Source: Bugulina stolonifera
Taxonomy: Eukaryota; Bryozoa; Gymnolaemata; Cheilostomatida; Bugulidae
Length of the DNA: 64,000 nucleotides
Direction of reading: 5' to 3'
Assembly: GCA_935421135.1 (NCBI GenBank)
Contig: OW285190.1
Location: 7,140,501 to 7,204,500 of the forward strand
Position 1 is the first letter of the stretch; each line of letters begins with the position of its first letter. Shown piece after piece: positions 1-13,000 of this stretch. Both the position numbers and the translations under genes were made by a program. The notes below the pieces were generated by a model. The model made no database searches and was not told where the DNA came from. It saw only the letters and a list, made by a program, of their open reading frames with translations.

Positions 1-289
1 TAAAACTCATCAAATAATTTTGGTAATGTCAAAAGTGCACATTTCTATTCTTTGGCTAGGAATAAAAGAGACGAGAAAGTACTGATATAACTGGCGGAAC
101 GAGCTTTTACACCACAGCTACATGCTATCCAAATGGCATGAGAACTGCATACAGAGAATAAGAACCAACTTTTCTTGCCTCTAGCCATCTACTGAATAGT
201 TACGAGTAAAAGCCAAGAATATCCATTTATAACAAGCTTCAATAGCTGTGATTAAATAAAAAAACTGAGTTGGAAGCGAGCCAAACATT

Positions 290-711
290 GTAGCCAAACT
301 GAGAGAGTTACTATAAATTTTCTCAAGGTCAACTTTAACACTCCCAGGTCTGTGACACTATTTTACTCCCAGATGAATGAAGGCCATCAACTTAGAGTGA
401 CAGCTGTCACTATATTATAGTGGCAAGCATCATGGGCATGTAAAAGCCATGTAAAATGCTAGACCTAACCACTAGACATACAACTTTTACGTAAATGACC
501 CAAAATATCAAATAACTTGATCCAGTTAAACAAGGGGCGTGACCAACGAGAATTTCCTATGGTATAAAATTAGGACTAAAATGACATGACCAGATCTTTT
601 TCCTTTACAATTGGTAGAAGGATAATCAAAGTGGGCTAGTATACAAAGTGGGCTACATGCACATACATGTAAATATAATATAATAAAATCTGCATCATTT
701 ACCCACTAGAT
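290..711 (-). repeat. Duplicated ABCB6 3' flank ending in a relic of the last exon
   Basis: This block matches the sequence just downstream of copy A (about 3550-4030) and copy B (about 35520-35935), including the AGTGACAGCTGTCAC stretch and the run into CATTTACCCACTAGAT. On the minus strand its right end reads as the last codons of ABCB6, Ser-Ser-Gly-stop. The match stops at 711 and an unrelated part of the duplicated unit begins. It is read as the 3' end of a fourth gene copy whose body was deleted. The similarity was judged by eye. Confidence 0.75.
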
Positions 712-1540
712 GGAGCGACCTAGTTTGATTATTGAAGTGCAATGCACAGAATGTATAGTATAGAGAATAAATTGGATATTATAACACAGTGAACTAATTT
801 TGGAATATGTTTACAAAGAGACTATTTTGCTTGTGGAATAATGATAAGCAGCATCTGTTGCAGCTATATTTTAATGTATGCCCACCCTAGGACTGTGGAA
901 ATCAACCTCATGAACATGTAACGATTAGACTAAATGGCTGTAGATGATTTACACTTACATGTATCTACAAATATCTCTGTAGATTTTATTTATGGTGTCA
1001 TACCCTATCTTGAACTATAATGGTAAACAATTGTGCTTTTACGATCTTGCTATGAGACCGGCCCCTGGTTGGCCTTCGTTCTACTAATATGTTTTGTTTT
1101 TATATTATAATTTGTAAGATCGCCCTTATTGACCGAAGTAACCGAAAGAAGATTTAGCATTAAGAAACATGAATTCTCTCTAGTAGTCAGTTGCTCTCTG
1201 GAGTTGAACACAGTCACATCTACTTTATCTACACAAGAACCGGAGTTGTCTCTTCTGAACTAGTATACACTTAGCCTAAGTCCCTCGGAACTGATAGCCA
1301 GAGTGCTGATATAGGATAGATAGGGCACATGGTGACTAAGTACTCATATTAAAACACTCGGACCCACGGGTCAGTGCGTAATAACAGCACTCCAGCCAGC
1401 TGCACCTCACCCAGTACACATAATAAGTAGGAACTGAGAGACCCCTCCCGGTTCCCTCTCGTGTGCATACTCATACAGACATGCAAAACACTACCATGTC
1501 TTCGTTCTGCACAACAAGTGAAGTAATATTTCACAAAACA
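712..1540. repeat. Duplicated intergenic segment P, uninterrupted form
   Basis: Positions 712-850 and about 1115-1540 match 34175-34305 and 34949-35345, the segment that precedes the start of copy A. The stretch near 820-850 (TATTTTGCTTGTGG) is the empty-site counterpart of a hAT MITE insertion at 34313-34940. About 260 bases at 855-1115 are private to this copy. No gene is seen. Confidence 0.7.
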
Positions 1541-2009
1541 ATTAACTATTTATAAATATGCATGGGAAGTTTAAACATTATTTGGCTACCTGGGTAGCCC
1601 CTCCGCTGCCCCAGTCTCCTCTACTTTGAGCAGCAGTAACTTGGAAAGCATGAGCTGAATGTCAAGTTTTCAAAGAGCTTGGTTATGATTTCAGTAGTTG
1701 TCTTCTCTTGACCAAGTGGGCTGGTCTTATGGCCATTGCATTGCTCATGATATGTTGACTAATAGGACTCGCATTAGTCAGAGCCATTGGCTCTGACAGT
1801 AGTAATATGCTGTACGTGCCAACGAACTAGCCGCTGACACAGATAATGAAAACAGGCAAACCGATTCGCCATACAGTCTATACGTCATACAGTCATTTAT
1901 CCTCTGACGATTATGCATGGGTATGTATTGAAATGCTAGAATTAAATAGAAAAATATGTCTTGTTGTTCACAGTCTATTTAGTCCTGAAATTGTCGTATA
2001 ATATTGTAG

Positions 2010-2937
2010 CGAATCAGCATAGCCTGCCACAGCATGGACTATATCTTGTGCCAATACTATTATGCATGGCTCCTATACATGCTTGACATTGTTCCATTAT
2101 CTTATACATGCATTGACATTACACTATTATCTTACTATTATTATTAACTACTGCATGAATGATGTGTGTTATACACTGTACTATTATTAGCCAATCAGGT
2201 CTTCGCATTAGTTGTATAGTCTAATTATACTGTGTGTGCAATTACATTATTATCCTGATTGTTTCTCTAAGTCTTTTACCTGTATACTTTTTGGGGCCGA
2301 TGTCTCTAAACACGGCCATACTTATATATAATCTGTTTTGGTATATTGTAAGCACTTTTTGTGCAAAGCCGACCCTTTTGGTGGCCGACATCGGGCGGAA
2401 CTTCGCCATGTTGTTATGCAAGTTCCGGCCCGATACTTTATCGTACCTTTTTACCGGAAGTATCTTGTGTATAAAAGCTCACGCATTTTGGTTGTACAAA
2501 TCAGTTGTTGATTGCGCTCTAATAAAGCAACATCTCCTAACTCAACCTACAAAACCTTGCTCTTGCAGGCAAGCAGCTCAACCTCTGGTCTCTTCTTAGA
2601 GACCTCAGCGACCGAGCTCGTCCTCATACTCGTTTAAGTACTCTTTCTACACTCTTTGTGAGTTCTACGTCATCGGACTTCATGAATCTAGCGTCGGGTC
2701 TAAGCCCTTAGATCAGCATTACTACTTTCTACACTCCTTTGGAGTATAAACTACAAGACCTACGTCGACCCTGAACTCTTTAATACGTCTCAGCCTCGGC
2801 ATACGTCTTCATCAATAATCACAGAGCTTAACTTAACTGTTCACTCTTTATGTAATGTGTGGAAGTTACTTTGGCAGCCCACTACCAACTACCAAGCGCT
2901 TTCCGTACGTAATCATACACTAAAACACTACAATGTT
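2010..2937 (+). mobile_element. Degraded LTR (old family)
   Basis: About 0.93 kb that aligns along its length with the split copy at 5440-6114 plus 11541-11810. It has a TATA-like GTATAAAAG near 2470 and an AATAAA signal near 2521, as in the promoter and poly(A) region of an LTR. Its right end is followed by TTGGTGGCAG, the same start as the tRNA-Leu primer site at 6720, so it was probably a 5' LTR. Exact ends and target duplications could not be set. The peptide frames inside it are not genes. Confidence 0.6.
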
Positions 2938-4023
2938 GGTGGCAGTTATGCAACTAACAGGGGATCTAAAACTTTGAGAAAGTTCTGGAAGCCATCATCA
3001 TTCACAGCATCAAGTGGCTGAATATCTTGTGCAATAAATCTTTTTATTGCTTGTGTTAAAGCTATGTTTTTCACTGTCCATCGAATAAAATTTTGTTTTG
3101 TTCAAACTTCCAGTTATCATTATTTGAGTATGATTTCTATCGATGGCTGACAATTGCTTCCGCTTGATATCTATCTTATGGGCTCTAAATAGATGTTTAG
3201 CTGTGGACGGCGTCTTTCTGTATGTGCCAATTCGATGGGGCAATGCATACATTTCAATTACTTGTGATTGTCACTCAATTTCCCAAAATGCTCCTAAACC
3301 AAACTCGTTTTCCTAGCCATCGCCATATTTGCAGTTTCAAATCAATCCATAAAACAAGTTTATTGAGTTTGATAGTATGTTAGCTGTTGATAAGTTTGTT
3401 TAAAAAAGCAAATATATTATAGTTTTACAAGAAAATAGCTAAAAAGATTAGAAGCAAACTTTGGCCACAGATTATAATGTGAAGCCTAACTCAGCCTGAC
3501 GGGCCATATGCTTACGAGCCGGTCCAACAGGTCAACTGGAACTTGTTGCACCGCTACTTACGTACTATAATATAGTGGCAAGTATAATGGGAATGTAAAA
3601 GCTAAAAAATGCTAGACCTACATGTAACTGCTAGACATGTGATTTTTATATAAACGACCCAAAATATGAAGTAATAATAGATCCAGTTAAACATTGGGTG
3701 TCACCAACGAGAAATTCCTAGATATAAAATGAAAACTAAAATGACATCAGTATGGGTACTTTAGAAATTTTGGGGCTACCTTTTTGTAGTTTAGCACCTA
3801 TTAGCTACTACTAAAACAGTTTAGATATGTTTGTAGAGGTAATACTAACACAGTTTGAGGAAAAATATTTTGAAAATTTCTGTGCAGTTCAACTTTAATA
3901 AAAACAGAATATATAATATACAGTATATACATGTACATCAAAATCTACTATTGTCATTTACAATTAGTAGAAGGATAATGGATAATCAAACTGGACTACA
4001 TACATGTAAATATAATACATCAT
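2938..4023. other. 3' flank of ABCB6 copy A
   Basis: No gene is seen. The segment 3550-4023 is shared with 290-711 and 35520-35922. On the minus strand an ATTAAA (plus 3894-3899) lies about 125 bases past the copy A stop and is a candidate poly(A) signal. Confidence 0.5.
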
Positions 4024-7000
4024 CTACCCACTAGATTGAGTGTCAACAGATGCAGGATCGTCTACTCCGAAGTCCTCATCAACGACCGTGTCTCTACTCC
4101 TCTGTTGATCCATCCACATGTTATAATATATTCCTTGAGATCTGAGAAGTTCTTCATGACTGTAACATAAATGAGTATTCTATAGCACTGGTACAACTAT
4201 ATAAATATAGAAATAAACTATCAGTAGTAAATAGGTATATAAAGAAACATAACAGGATGTGACATGTATACCATGTAAAGTTGATATAACGGTACTTACG
4301 TTCCTCTCTCTCTGATAATTCCTTCATCTAACACCAATATCTGATGAGCATGTATAATAGTAGAGAGTCTATGTGCCACAACTAGAGTAGTTCTGTTAGC
4401 ACACACCTTCTCAAATGATCTTAGAATATTCCTTTCTGTATGAGTATCTAGCGCAGACGTAGCCTGTAACAGTTACCATGTAAGTGGGCGGGGATATAGC
4501 ACAGTCACCATGTAAGTGGGTGGAAACATAGTATAGTCATCGTGTAACATAACAGCAGGGTTGGGAGCTTTGATCTACTTTTGCATTCGATTTTCGATTA
4601 TGCTGATGAAACCAAAGAATACAAGCATTCGATTGTTACTTTACCAAATCAATGATTGTATTTCAATTGATTTTACAATCGATGACGATTTTAGAAAGTG
4701 CACATGCATACGGATATAATTTTTGTAAAAATAGAGAAATTTATTGTCTTTACTAATTTTGTCTATTACTTTAAAATGTTATAACAAGCGTGCCTAATAT
4801 TACCAGTCTTATTTGCATTTTCTCATAGCTCAGGGTTATCTCCTCTACCTTTATGTTTCTTTTTAGCCTCCAAATATTTATATGTACAGCAAATCTTAGC
4901 CAGAAATACCAGGCTATTATTTCTTATTTATTGCTAGCCACTCACATTTCATCCTAGCTTGCAAATAGAGGCTATTATTTTATTATTAAATAAAACAGTT
5001 CATCATCATTTTTTTATTAAAAAGATAAGAACTAAGCTATGAGGCTTTTTATTTATTTCCTGTACTAAACATTAGTCATTACTAGCAGATCAATTAGCAG
5101 TTTAGTGACAATCGAATGCAGCTGTAACCCTATAAAACCAACAAATACATGAATTTCGATGGCTCTGATGGAAACTAACGATTAGGTGGAATCGATAGTG
5201 AATAGAGCAACGAAAATCGCCATCGAACATCGAATGCTATTGGTGATTCCCAACCCTGCATAACAGTTACATGAGGCGTAGACGGTAATGCAGTGTTGAT
5301 ATCACATGCCAGGGCAGAGCAGTAGCAAAAGTTGTGGAGAAACCCCAAAAAGAAATAGCCCTGATTTAACAGACTAATTGTGTTTTCAAATATTGTGGTG
5401 TTCCAGAAGACGTATCCAGTCTCCCCTGGATAGCCACACATTTAACTGACTCTGATGCCCCAGTTATTCTTACATTATGCATGACTCTTGTTAAACATGC
5501 TTACTACTTACTTATTATTCTTGTCAACTACTGCTTAGCTAGTGCACATTATTATTGTTATCAATCAGTCAGGTCTCTTGCATTCATCTGTAGTTAATTA
5601 TACTGCTATTGCGCAAGTACATTTATTACCTGATTATAGTCTAAGTCTTGTGCCTGTTATACAGTAATGGCCGATGTCACAGATAATGCTCATATTTACA
5701 TATTATCTTTTTCCTCTTATTATAAGCACTTTTTGTCCATGGCTGACCTTTTTCATGGTCGGACCTCGGGCATTGTCTGCCATGTTGTTATGCAATTTCC
5801 GGGGACGACCCCCTGTCGTACAGCCCGACTCCCTGTCGGCCCTTTCTGCCGGAAGTTCATTATGCATAAAAGCCAGCACATTTACTATCTCAAATCAGTT
5901 GTTGATTGCGCTTTAATAAAGCAACATCTCCTAACTCAACCTACAGCGTTTTACTCTTACAGGCAGGCAGCTCCAGCCTTGGTCTCCAGAGACTTCTAGC
6001 GCCCGAGCTTGTCCTCATACTCGTATAAGTACACTTTCTACACTCCTTGCTGAGTATAAATCATTGGACCCTAGCTGATCCCGGATTCTTCAATGAATCT
6101 AGCATCGGGTCTACTGTAATGGAGGACCCCAGTCCGTTTGCTAGCCGACGACCCTTAAAGCCGTCGAGCCCTTTATGTTATTATATATTAGTCTACCATT
6201 ATAGTCGTCTTTGCTGTATCCTAAATAGTATCTTGTGAGTGCTTAGCTTGTTACATAATCCTTAGTATATGATTATGTAACTTTTTTTATAGCTAGTTAT
6301 AGCGTTTGATTACTAGCCGTCTCTATCATGAACGGCCTTATTGTTATTTGAACGACCTTGTGTTAACGACCTACTACTGTGAACGGCTACTAATATAAAC
6401 GGACTAACGGTGGAACTAGTGGTTTTCTTTGTCTAGTATTTCCTTTGTCTCCTTCAGCTATATAAGGAGCCTGATTCTTGTTGTACTTTGCAATCTCTTG
6501 TATGCCTTCGTGCCTTCAAGATCACTCAATACATCATACATACACTTATATATTCTATGAGTTATATTGATGCGTACATCAATTGATACTTGAACATTAC
6601 ATGTTGAACATACGCTAGAGAGGTTGTTTTGGCTAGGAGGCCGTTCTCTGCATCTGCACCTACAAGTCGTCGGTGGTTTGTGTACAGACCTTGGGCCGTC
6701 TGGGACTCATCCACAACATTGGTGGCAGCGGTGGGATTAAGCGAATCCCTGACGACTTGTAGCAAGGGCAGATAATGTAGAGGCGGAACCTAGCCATGGA
6801 GAGCACACGGTCATCCGCAGGGGAGGATACCGGAGATGTTCACAGACTGGTGGGTCTTGTGGAACGACTGTTACTGGAACAGCTTCGTCCAGCAGTACAG
6901 GCTTTCAAGGCACCCTGCTACGATGGCGGTCGTGACGTCGAGTTCTTCATTCGCCAATTCCAGGCCGTCGCTACGGCGAACGGCTGGAACGAGGCGGCCA

Positions 7001-10000
7001 CCTTCTTACATCTCCGGAACTTGTTCTGTGAGGCGGCCAAGGATTGTGGACGGCCAGATACCACTGCAGGGATCGGGCAGCTCTCAGGAGCCGTTTTGGT
7101 ATGTCCCCTCGGGAGGCACGCCGATGGCTCGGCCAGCTAAAGAGAGACCAGCACACTCCACTTCAGGCACATGCTAATGAAGTGGTAAGGCTGGTCGAGC
7201 TGGCTCATGGGGAGCTGCCTGAGGCGTACAGGACGACCCTGGCAGTGGAGGCGTTCACGCAGACATTGGGCAATGGGCACCTCCAACGGCACCTGTTGGC
7301 AGTGGGAGCCAGGGATATTGAAACGGCCGTGCGAGCAGGCACGGAGTTTCTTAATGTTCAGGCTACCGCCGTCAGGACGGACCGAGGACAATACTCCTCG
7401 GCCGTCAGAGCGGTGTCGTTGGAGGATGGCCCACCCATAGGGCCAGAGCTGGCAGAACAGGAAGAGCGGCTAACCTGGCGGGATGAAATGCAGGAAATGG
7501 TGCAAAAACTGCAGGTTATCATCCGACAGGTAGTAGAGCTCAAGGAGTTGGCCAGACAGAGGAACATGCCACCCCCAGTACCCAACAACCCAGTCTCATG
7601 CTGGCACTGTGGGGAAGAGGGGCATGTACAACGCTTCTGTACGGCCAGGAAAGGTGGCCAGGCTAAGCAGTCGGGAAACGGGCGAGGCCCGGTTCAGTAG
7701 AGACCACTGCTAGCCGGGCCGTCACTGAGCTGAGAGTGGATGGCCACACGGCCGGGGGCCGTTCCTTTGCGACCCCCATCACACCCAACCTCTGGAGAGG
7801 CGCTAACCACCAGGTAACCCCGGTGGACCTAGCCCCCTGAGGCAATGTGTGTTGATCAGTTGGTAGTGAAGAACGGCCAGCCGTCGCCCTCTGTCGCCCG
7901 ACGGAGGAGGAGAAGATGGCGCCAGCGCCGAAGGGACACAAAAAGCCAGGAACTACATTTGGAGAGCTTATATGTAGACGGCCTGGTAGGAGGAGTAAGG
8001 GCCTGTTTCCTGATTGACTCAGGTTGCACGGCCAACATGCTCGCTCCTAGAATTGCGACAGCAATACTTGATAGCAGAAGACCAGATAGGCCGTTCATGC
8101 GTATGACGGCTATGCTGGCAGATGGGTCTAGACTCCCGCTGGAGGGGACGACCCAGGCTGAGCTCTGTATTGGTAAAACCTGTGGCGAGGAAACATTTGT
8201 GGTGGGACCCGTCAGGGCAGATGGAGTGCTAGGGATGCCTTTTCTGACGGCACATGAGTGTGCGTTAGATTTCAGGAGGCGGAGTTTGGGCATATATGGT
8301 GAGAGGATCGCCTGTACCATTGGCACTGGTACAGAGACGACCCCCTATGAAGCAGCGCGACAAAGGCGTCAGGTGACGGCCAAGCTGCATACCGGGACTC
8401 CCATAAACGACCCCAGGGCGCCAGAGGACATGCAGACGCAAAAACGACCAATCCTGGTTCAGTCTGTCTCTGTTGGCCCCAATGAGCGTTGTGACAAACA
8501 GGTGCAAAAACGGCCATCCATGGCCCAGCCTGTCTCTGTAGCAACGGACTCCCAGCGTCCAGAAAGAAGGCGAGGTAATCCTGCACTTGAATGAGCCACC
8601 CAAATGTATGCCGTCACAGGCAGCACAGGCAGAGAGCTCAGACCGTCCCTTGGCAATGGACGGCCAGGATCCAGAAACGGCCAGTCGCCGAGGTAGGGCG
8701 TGGCCTAATGCGGCTGACCAACCGCAGTGATGTCTGGAATCCATCAAGTGTTAGCGCTGCCTGTATAAGTGGGGACACTTTCTTCGAACAGTGCAGTTGT
8801 GAGGGAATTACTACGCGGACCACTCATTTCTGCTCATGTGCATCTTGTTTTCAAACATTTTGCCTTGAGCCAACGTGTGATATCCCGGAGAATTCAGAAC
8901 CTTATAACTGTACTACACTTACCTGGGAAGAGAGTATGGATCCCCAAGGTGAGTCATGGGATGAGCTGGCATCTCTGGAGCTAGATAAGTCGTTGGACGA
9001 CCCAGGGTTGGACAGTAAGTCGTCCGGACAGTCTGATGTGCTGTTGGATTCCTCACTCGAAAGTTTGGCTACTACCTTAAACACTCCTACGAGGCCCCTA
9101 TCTGGGAACGTTGGTTCTCAGAGGGTATGTAGAATGAGTAGTAGTCCAGACTCGAAAGGACCACACACAGGCTACCTCCGACGGCCCTGTCACCAGCGAC
9201 TTTGAGGCTTCAGGGAAGTGCACCACGCCTGGTTCAGTTTTTACTACTGTAATAGACTGCACGCCTACGCCGAAGTTCGTGGGCAAACTTAAGGGGAAGG
9301 TTATGCCTTTTCCTGCGCGTTTCCTGCGGACGTTTGAGGCTAGGGCCGTCCAGTCGTCTGTACAGAGTGTTATAAATACTGAATCTGTGGTTGTAGGTGA
9401 AGCAAGTCCCATGGAGATGTCCCCCAGTCAGTGTGGCGCTAGCTGCAACGTAGGAGAAGAGAGAGTGACCCCTGGAGTAGAGCAATGGGCCGCTGAGTCG
9501 ACGACCCCTCCAGTGGACGACCCTGTCGTCGCTGGAGGAAAGTCGGCTCAGTTGGAGTCACCTGCCAAGGGGTCGGACCTGTTGGGTGATGGGGAGCCAG
9601 TTTCTGCCGTTTTGTCGTCAGTGCAAGTTCGTGTAGAGCCGTTGTCTCTCACGCCCAAGCAGGTTGAGGAGCTGCGGGCTGGCCCCATACCAGACCAGTG
9701 GCTATCATCAAACTCACGAAAGATGATAGACGTCTGTATGGGGGGTTCCGGGAAGAACCGGCATTGCACCATATGTCTCTTCCCTGGGCCGGCGAAACGG
9801 GTACGGACCCATATCATGCAGCATGTGGCTAGATGCTACTGTGGCTGTAGATATGAGAATGTGTCCCGGGACGCTGTCTGGACCCATCAGCACCGTGGCA
9901 GGAAGCAGAAGAGATGTGCCCAGGCTGGGGTGATTTACCGGGTTGATGCAGCCTCCTTCCCTGCTTTTAAGAGAGCAATGGGATGGCCTGCATCTCTCGG

Positions 10001-13000
10001 CTGGTCGATGCCAGTACCTTTCTTACTGGGACCCGATGGTCGCAAGACTAAACCAGATACAGCTGCTCCTTCTCTTCCTTCCACTGAGGAAAGTGGGAGT
10101 AGTACAGCCCCCAGCCTTAGAGTATGAATGCCGGCCTGGCACCCAAAGGCAGCGCCCGCTGCTTCTATGGTGTCAGGTGAAGAAAAAAAGAAGATGTCCC
10201 CAGCAGAGCAGAACCGGACACCAGCAGTCGAGTAGCCAGCCCTCTAGATCACAGATGCAAATGTCACCCTGGATGAGCCCACGTCTCCCAACTCTGATAG
10301 CTCACCACTCTCCCAGGCAAGCTAGCCGCAGAAGAAGCCAGAGGCACCCGTCTCTCCTGTCCGCCGGAAACGGCCGCTTCCTTCTGCACAGATGCTACCT
10401 CGGAGTTCTTTATCAGACCGTAGACGGCCATCCAGGGACCGTTCCCCTGCCAGTGAGGAGCCTAGGACCTCTAGACGCCATGCCCGGAGACCCTCTGTGG
10501 ACAGCAGAAGTCAGAGCCCTCTAATGCCAGCCCACTTTGACAAGGAGCTGGAGCGACAGTTAGCAATAGAGCCTTACTCTTATGGTTACGAGCAGCTGAT
10601 GAGAGATGTCTCGGACCCTTTACGTAGACACCTACGCGCAGAGGACAGAGTAATTAATCATCTAGAGACTAAGAAGGCACAGCTAGACGGAGTGGCTCAT
10701 AGCAGAGTATCTGACGAATCGAAGCGGATGAAACGAGAGCGTGCTACCTACCAGAGGCTAATGCAAGAACTTCCCTGATCCGGGATACACTGACTCTCTT
10801 GTATATATATTGTGTGTCTCATATCTTTTCCATATTCTTATCTTGTGTGTACTTATATACATGTATGTACTGTACCTTTTGCTAGTCGTGCATTACTATT
10901 TTTGTCATTGGAATCCTAGTGTCTGCAATTTGGGGGGATTGTGTAATGGACGACCCCAGTCCGTTTGCTAGCCGACGACCCTTAAGGCCGTCGAGCCCTT
11001 TATGTTATTATATATTAGTCTACCATTATAGTCGTCTTTGCTGTATCCTAAATAGTATCTTGTAAGTGCTTAGCTTGTTACATAATCCTTAATCATGATT
11101 ATGTAACCTTTTCTATAGCTAATTAACTACAAGTGTTTGATCATGAACGGCCTTATTGTTATTTGAACGCCCTTGTGTAAACAACCTACTATAGTGAACG
11201 GCTTACTAATGTAAACGGCCTAAAGGCAGAACTAGTGGTTTTCTTTGTCTAGTATTTCCTTTGTCTCCTTCAGCTATATAAGGAGCCTGATTCTTGTTGT
11301 ACATTGCAATCTCTTGTATGCCTTCGTGCCTTCAAGATCACTCAATACATCATACATACACTTATATATTTTATGAGTTAAATATTGATGCGTTGATCAA
11401 TTGATACTTGAACATTACATGTTGAACATACGCTAAAGAGGTTGTTTTGGCTAGGTAGTCGTTCTCTGCATCTGCACCTACAAGTCGTCGGTGGCTTGTG
11501 TACAGACCTTGGGCCGTCTGGGACACATCCACAACACTACGCCCCTGCATCAACACACACACTTTCTGCACTCTTTCGGAGTATAAACTATAAGACCTAC
11601 GTCGACCCTTGACTCTTTAATGAGTCTAAGCATCGGCTTACATCCTCTCCAATAACTACAAGAGCTTTGTTTAACTGTTCACTCTTTATGTATTGTGTGA
11701 AAGTTTACCTTGGCAGCCCACTACCACTACCACTACCAAGCGCTTCCCATACCCGTGCTAACATCAGCACTCGTGTGACAACCATACACAGAAACATTAC
11801 AATATTGTTTGCGATTGTTCAACTTGCACAAACCAGAAAGTTGTTCTAATTTGACTTCCATCTAAACTTTCATTAGTAGTTGCGCTATTCAATGAGCGCA
11901 ATGGAGAGGTGGCGCAAAAGTGTATGAGAGAACAGCCGACCTTGTTGGAGGGTTTTAACACTGAGTTGAACGCCTTCTAATCAAACATCTCTAGTTATAG
12001 CCACTATGTGAGCGGGTGGTGTTATAATCACCATATGGATGGGTGGGGCATATTTGGACTTTGCACCGTGCAAGGTTATAAATAGCAATCTGCGGCAATA
12101 ATATGTTTTATTCAATAGTATAGCGCTAGCCATAACGCTAGGTTAGGCGTGCCTGGTAACAATATTTATCGTAAACAAGGGGAAGCCCCTTCAAATCGAG
12201 CATTAGTCACGCTTGAACGCTCAAGTTGTGTTGGATATTTAAAGCAGTCCAATATGAACCAGTACAGTTTTCAAATAGGCCTATAATCACCATATAAATG
12301 GGGGTGGGAATCCTTAATATACATGCAATAGTTATTGAATGGTGTAATCAGCGGACAGGTGAATATTAGTTCTAGAATCTAAATTTCGGAAGACATCGGT
12401 GATTAGCAATGAAACGTGATATCTACCAGCTTAACGTTGAAAAACACAAAATATGAACTGTCTGGGAAAAATCTTCCTCCTATGATACAAGAATTTGAGA
12501 AATTGAAATTTGGTTCATCTATGCCTATATAGTGAGGATTATATAAGAAATGTTATTTTTGAGAACCCTAGTTACATAACCTTAAGCTAATCAGCTGGTC
12601 CACAATCTATTTCTTATATCAGCAACAGCATAAACACCTCAATCTTGCAACATTTGTTTTGCTTGTGCAGGAATAAACCAACCAACCAACCAACCAACCA
12701 ACCAACCAACCAACCAACCAACCAACCAACCAACCAACCAACCAACCAACCAACCAACCAACCAACCAACCAACCAACCAACCAACCAACCAACCAACCA
12801 ACCAACCAACCAACCAACCAACCAACCAACCAACCAACCAACCAACCAACCAACCAACCAACCAACCAACCAACCAACCAACCAACCAACCAACCAACCA
12901 ACCAACCAACCAACCAACCAACCAACCAACCAACCAACCAACCAACCAACCAACCAACCAACCAACCAACCAACCAACCAACCAACCAACCAACCAACCA

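Larger units (their letters stand above)
6115..11536 (+). mobile_element. LTR retrotransposon, gag-protease type without pol
   Basis: A 5.4-kb element between direct LTRs (6115-6718 and 10942-11536, TGTAAT...ACAACA), flanked by the 4-bp duplication CTAC (6111-6114 and 11537-11540). A primer binding site follows the left LTR and a G-rich polypurine tract precedes the right one. Inside are gag (frameshifted), an aspartic protease, a Cys-rich frame, a zinc-finger-like frame and a short basic frame. From 8595 to 10941 I see no reverse transcriptase, RNase H or integrase motif, so it is non-autonomous and would need enzymes in trans. It sits inside an older LTR, within copy A intron 14, in antisense to the gene. 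Confidence 0.88.

Noticed and set aside
2234..2599. 121-codon frame with hydrophobic start
   Set aside because: It lies wholly in the degraded LTR, is not kept in the second LTR copy and has no known domain.
2010..6114. LTRs at 2010 and 5440 as the two ends of one element that captured ABCB6 exons 15-16
   Set aside because: The exons between them continue the gene in phase and match copies B and C in place, so two separate insertions beside and inside the gene are simpler.
8595..10941. Hidden reverse transcriptase or integrase in the LTR element
   Set aside because: I read all three plus frames for the usual catalytic motifs and found none; only the Cys-rich, zinc-finger-like and basic frames are open.
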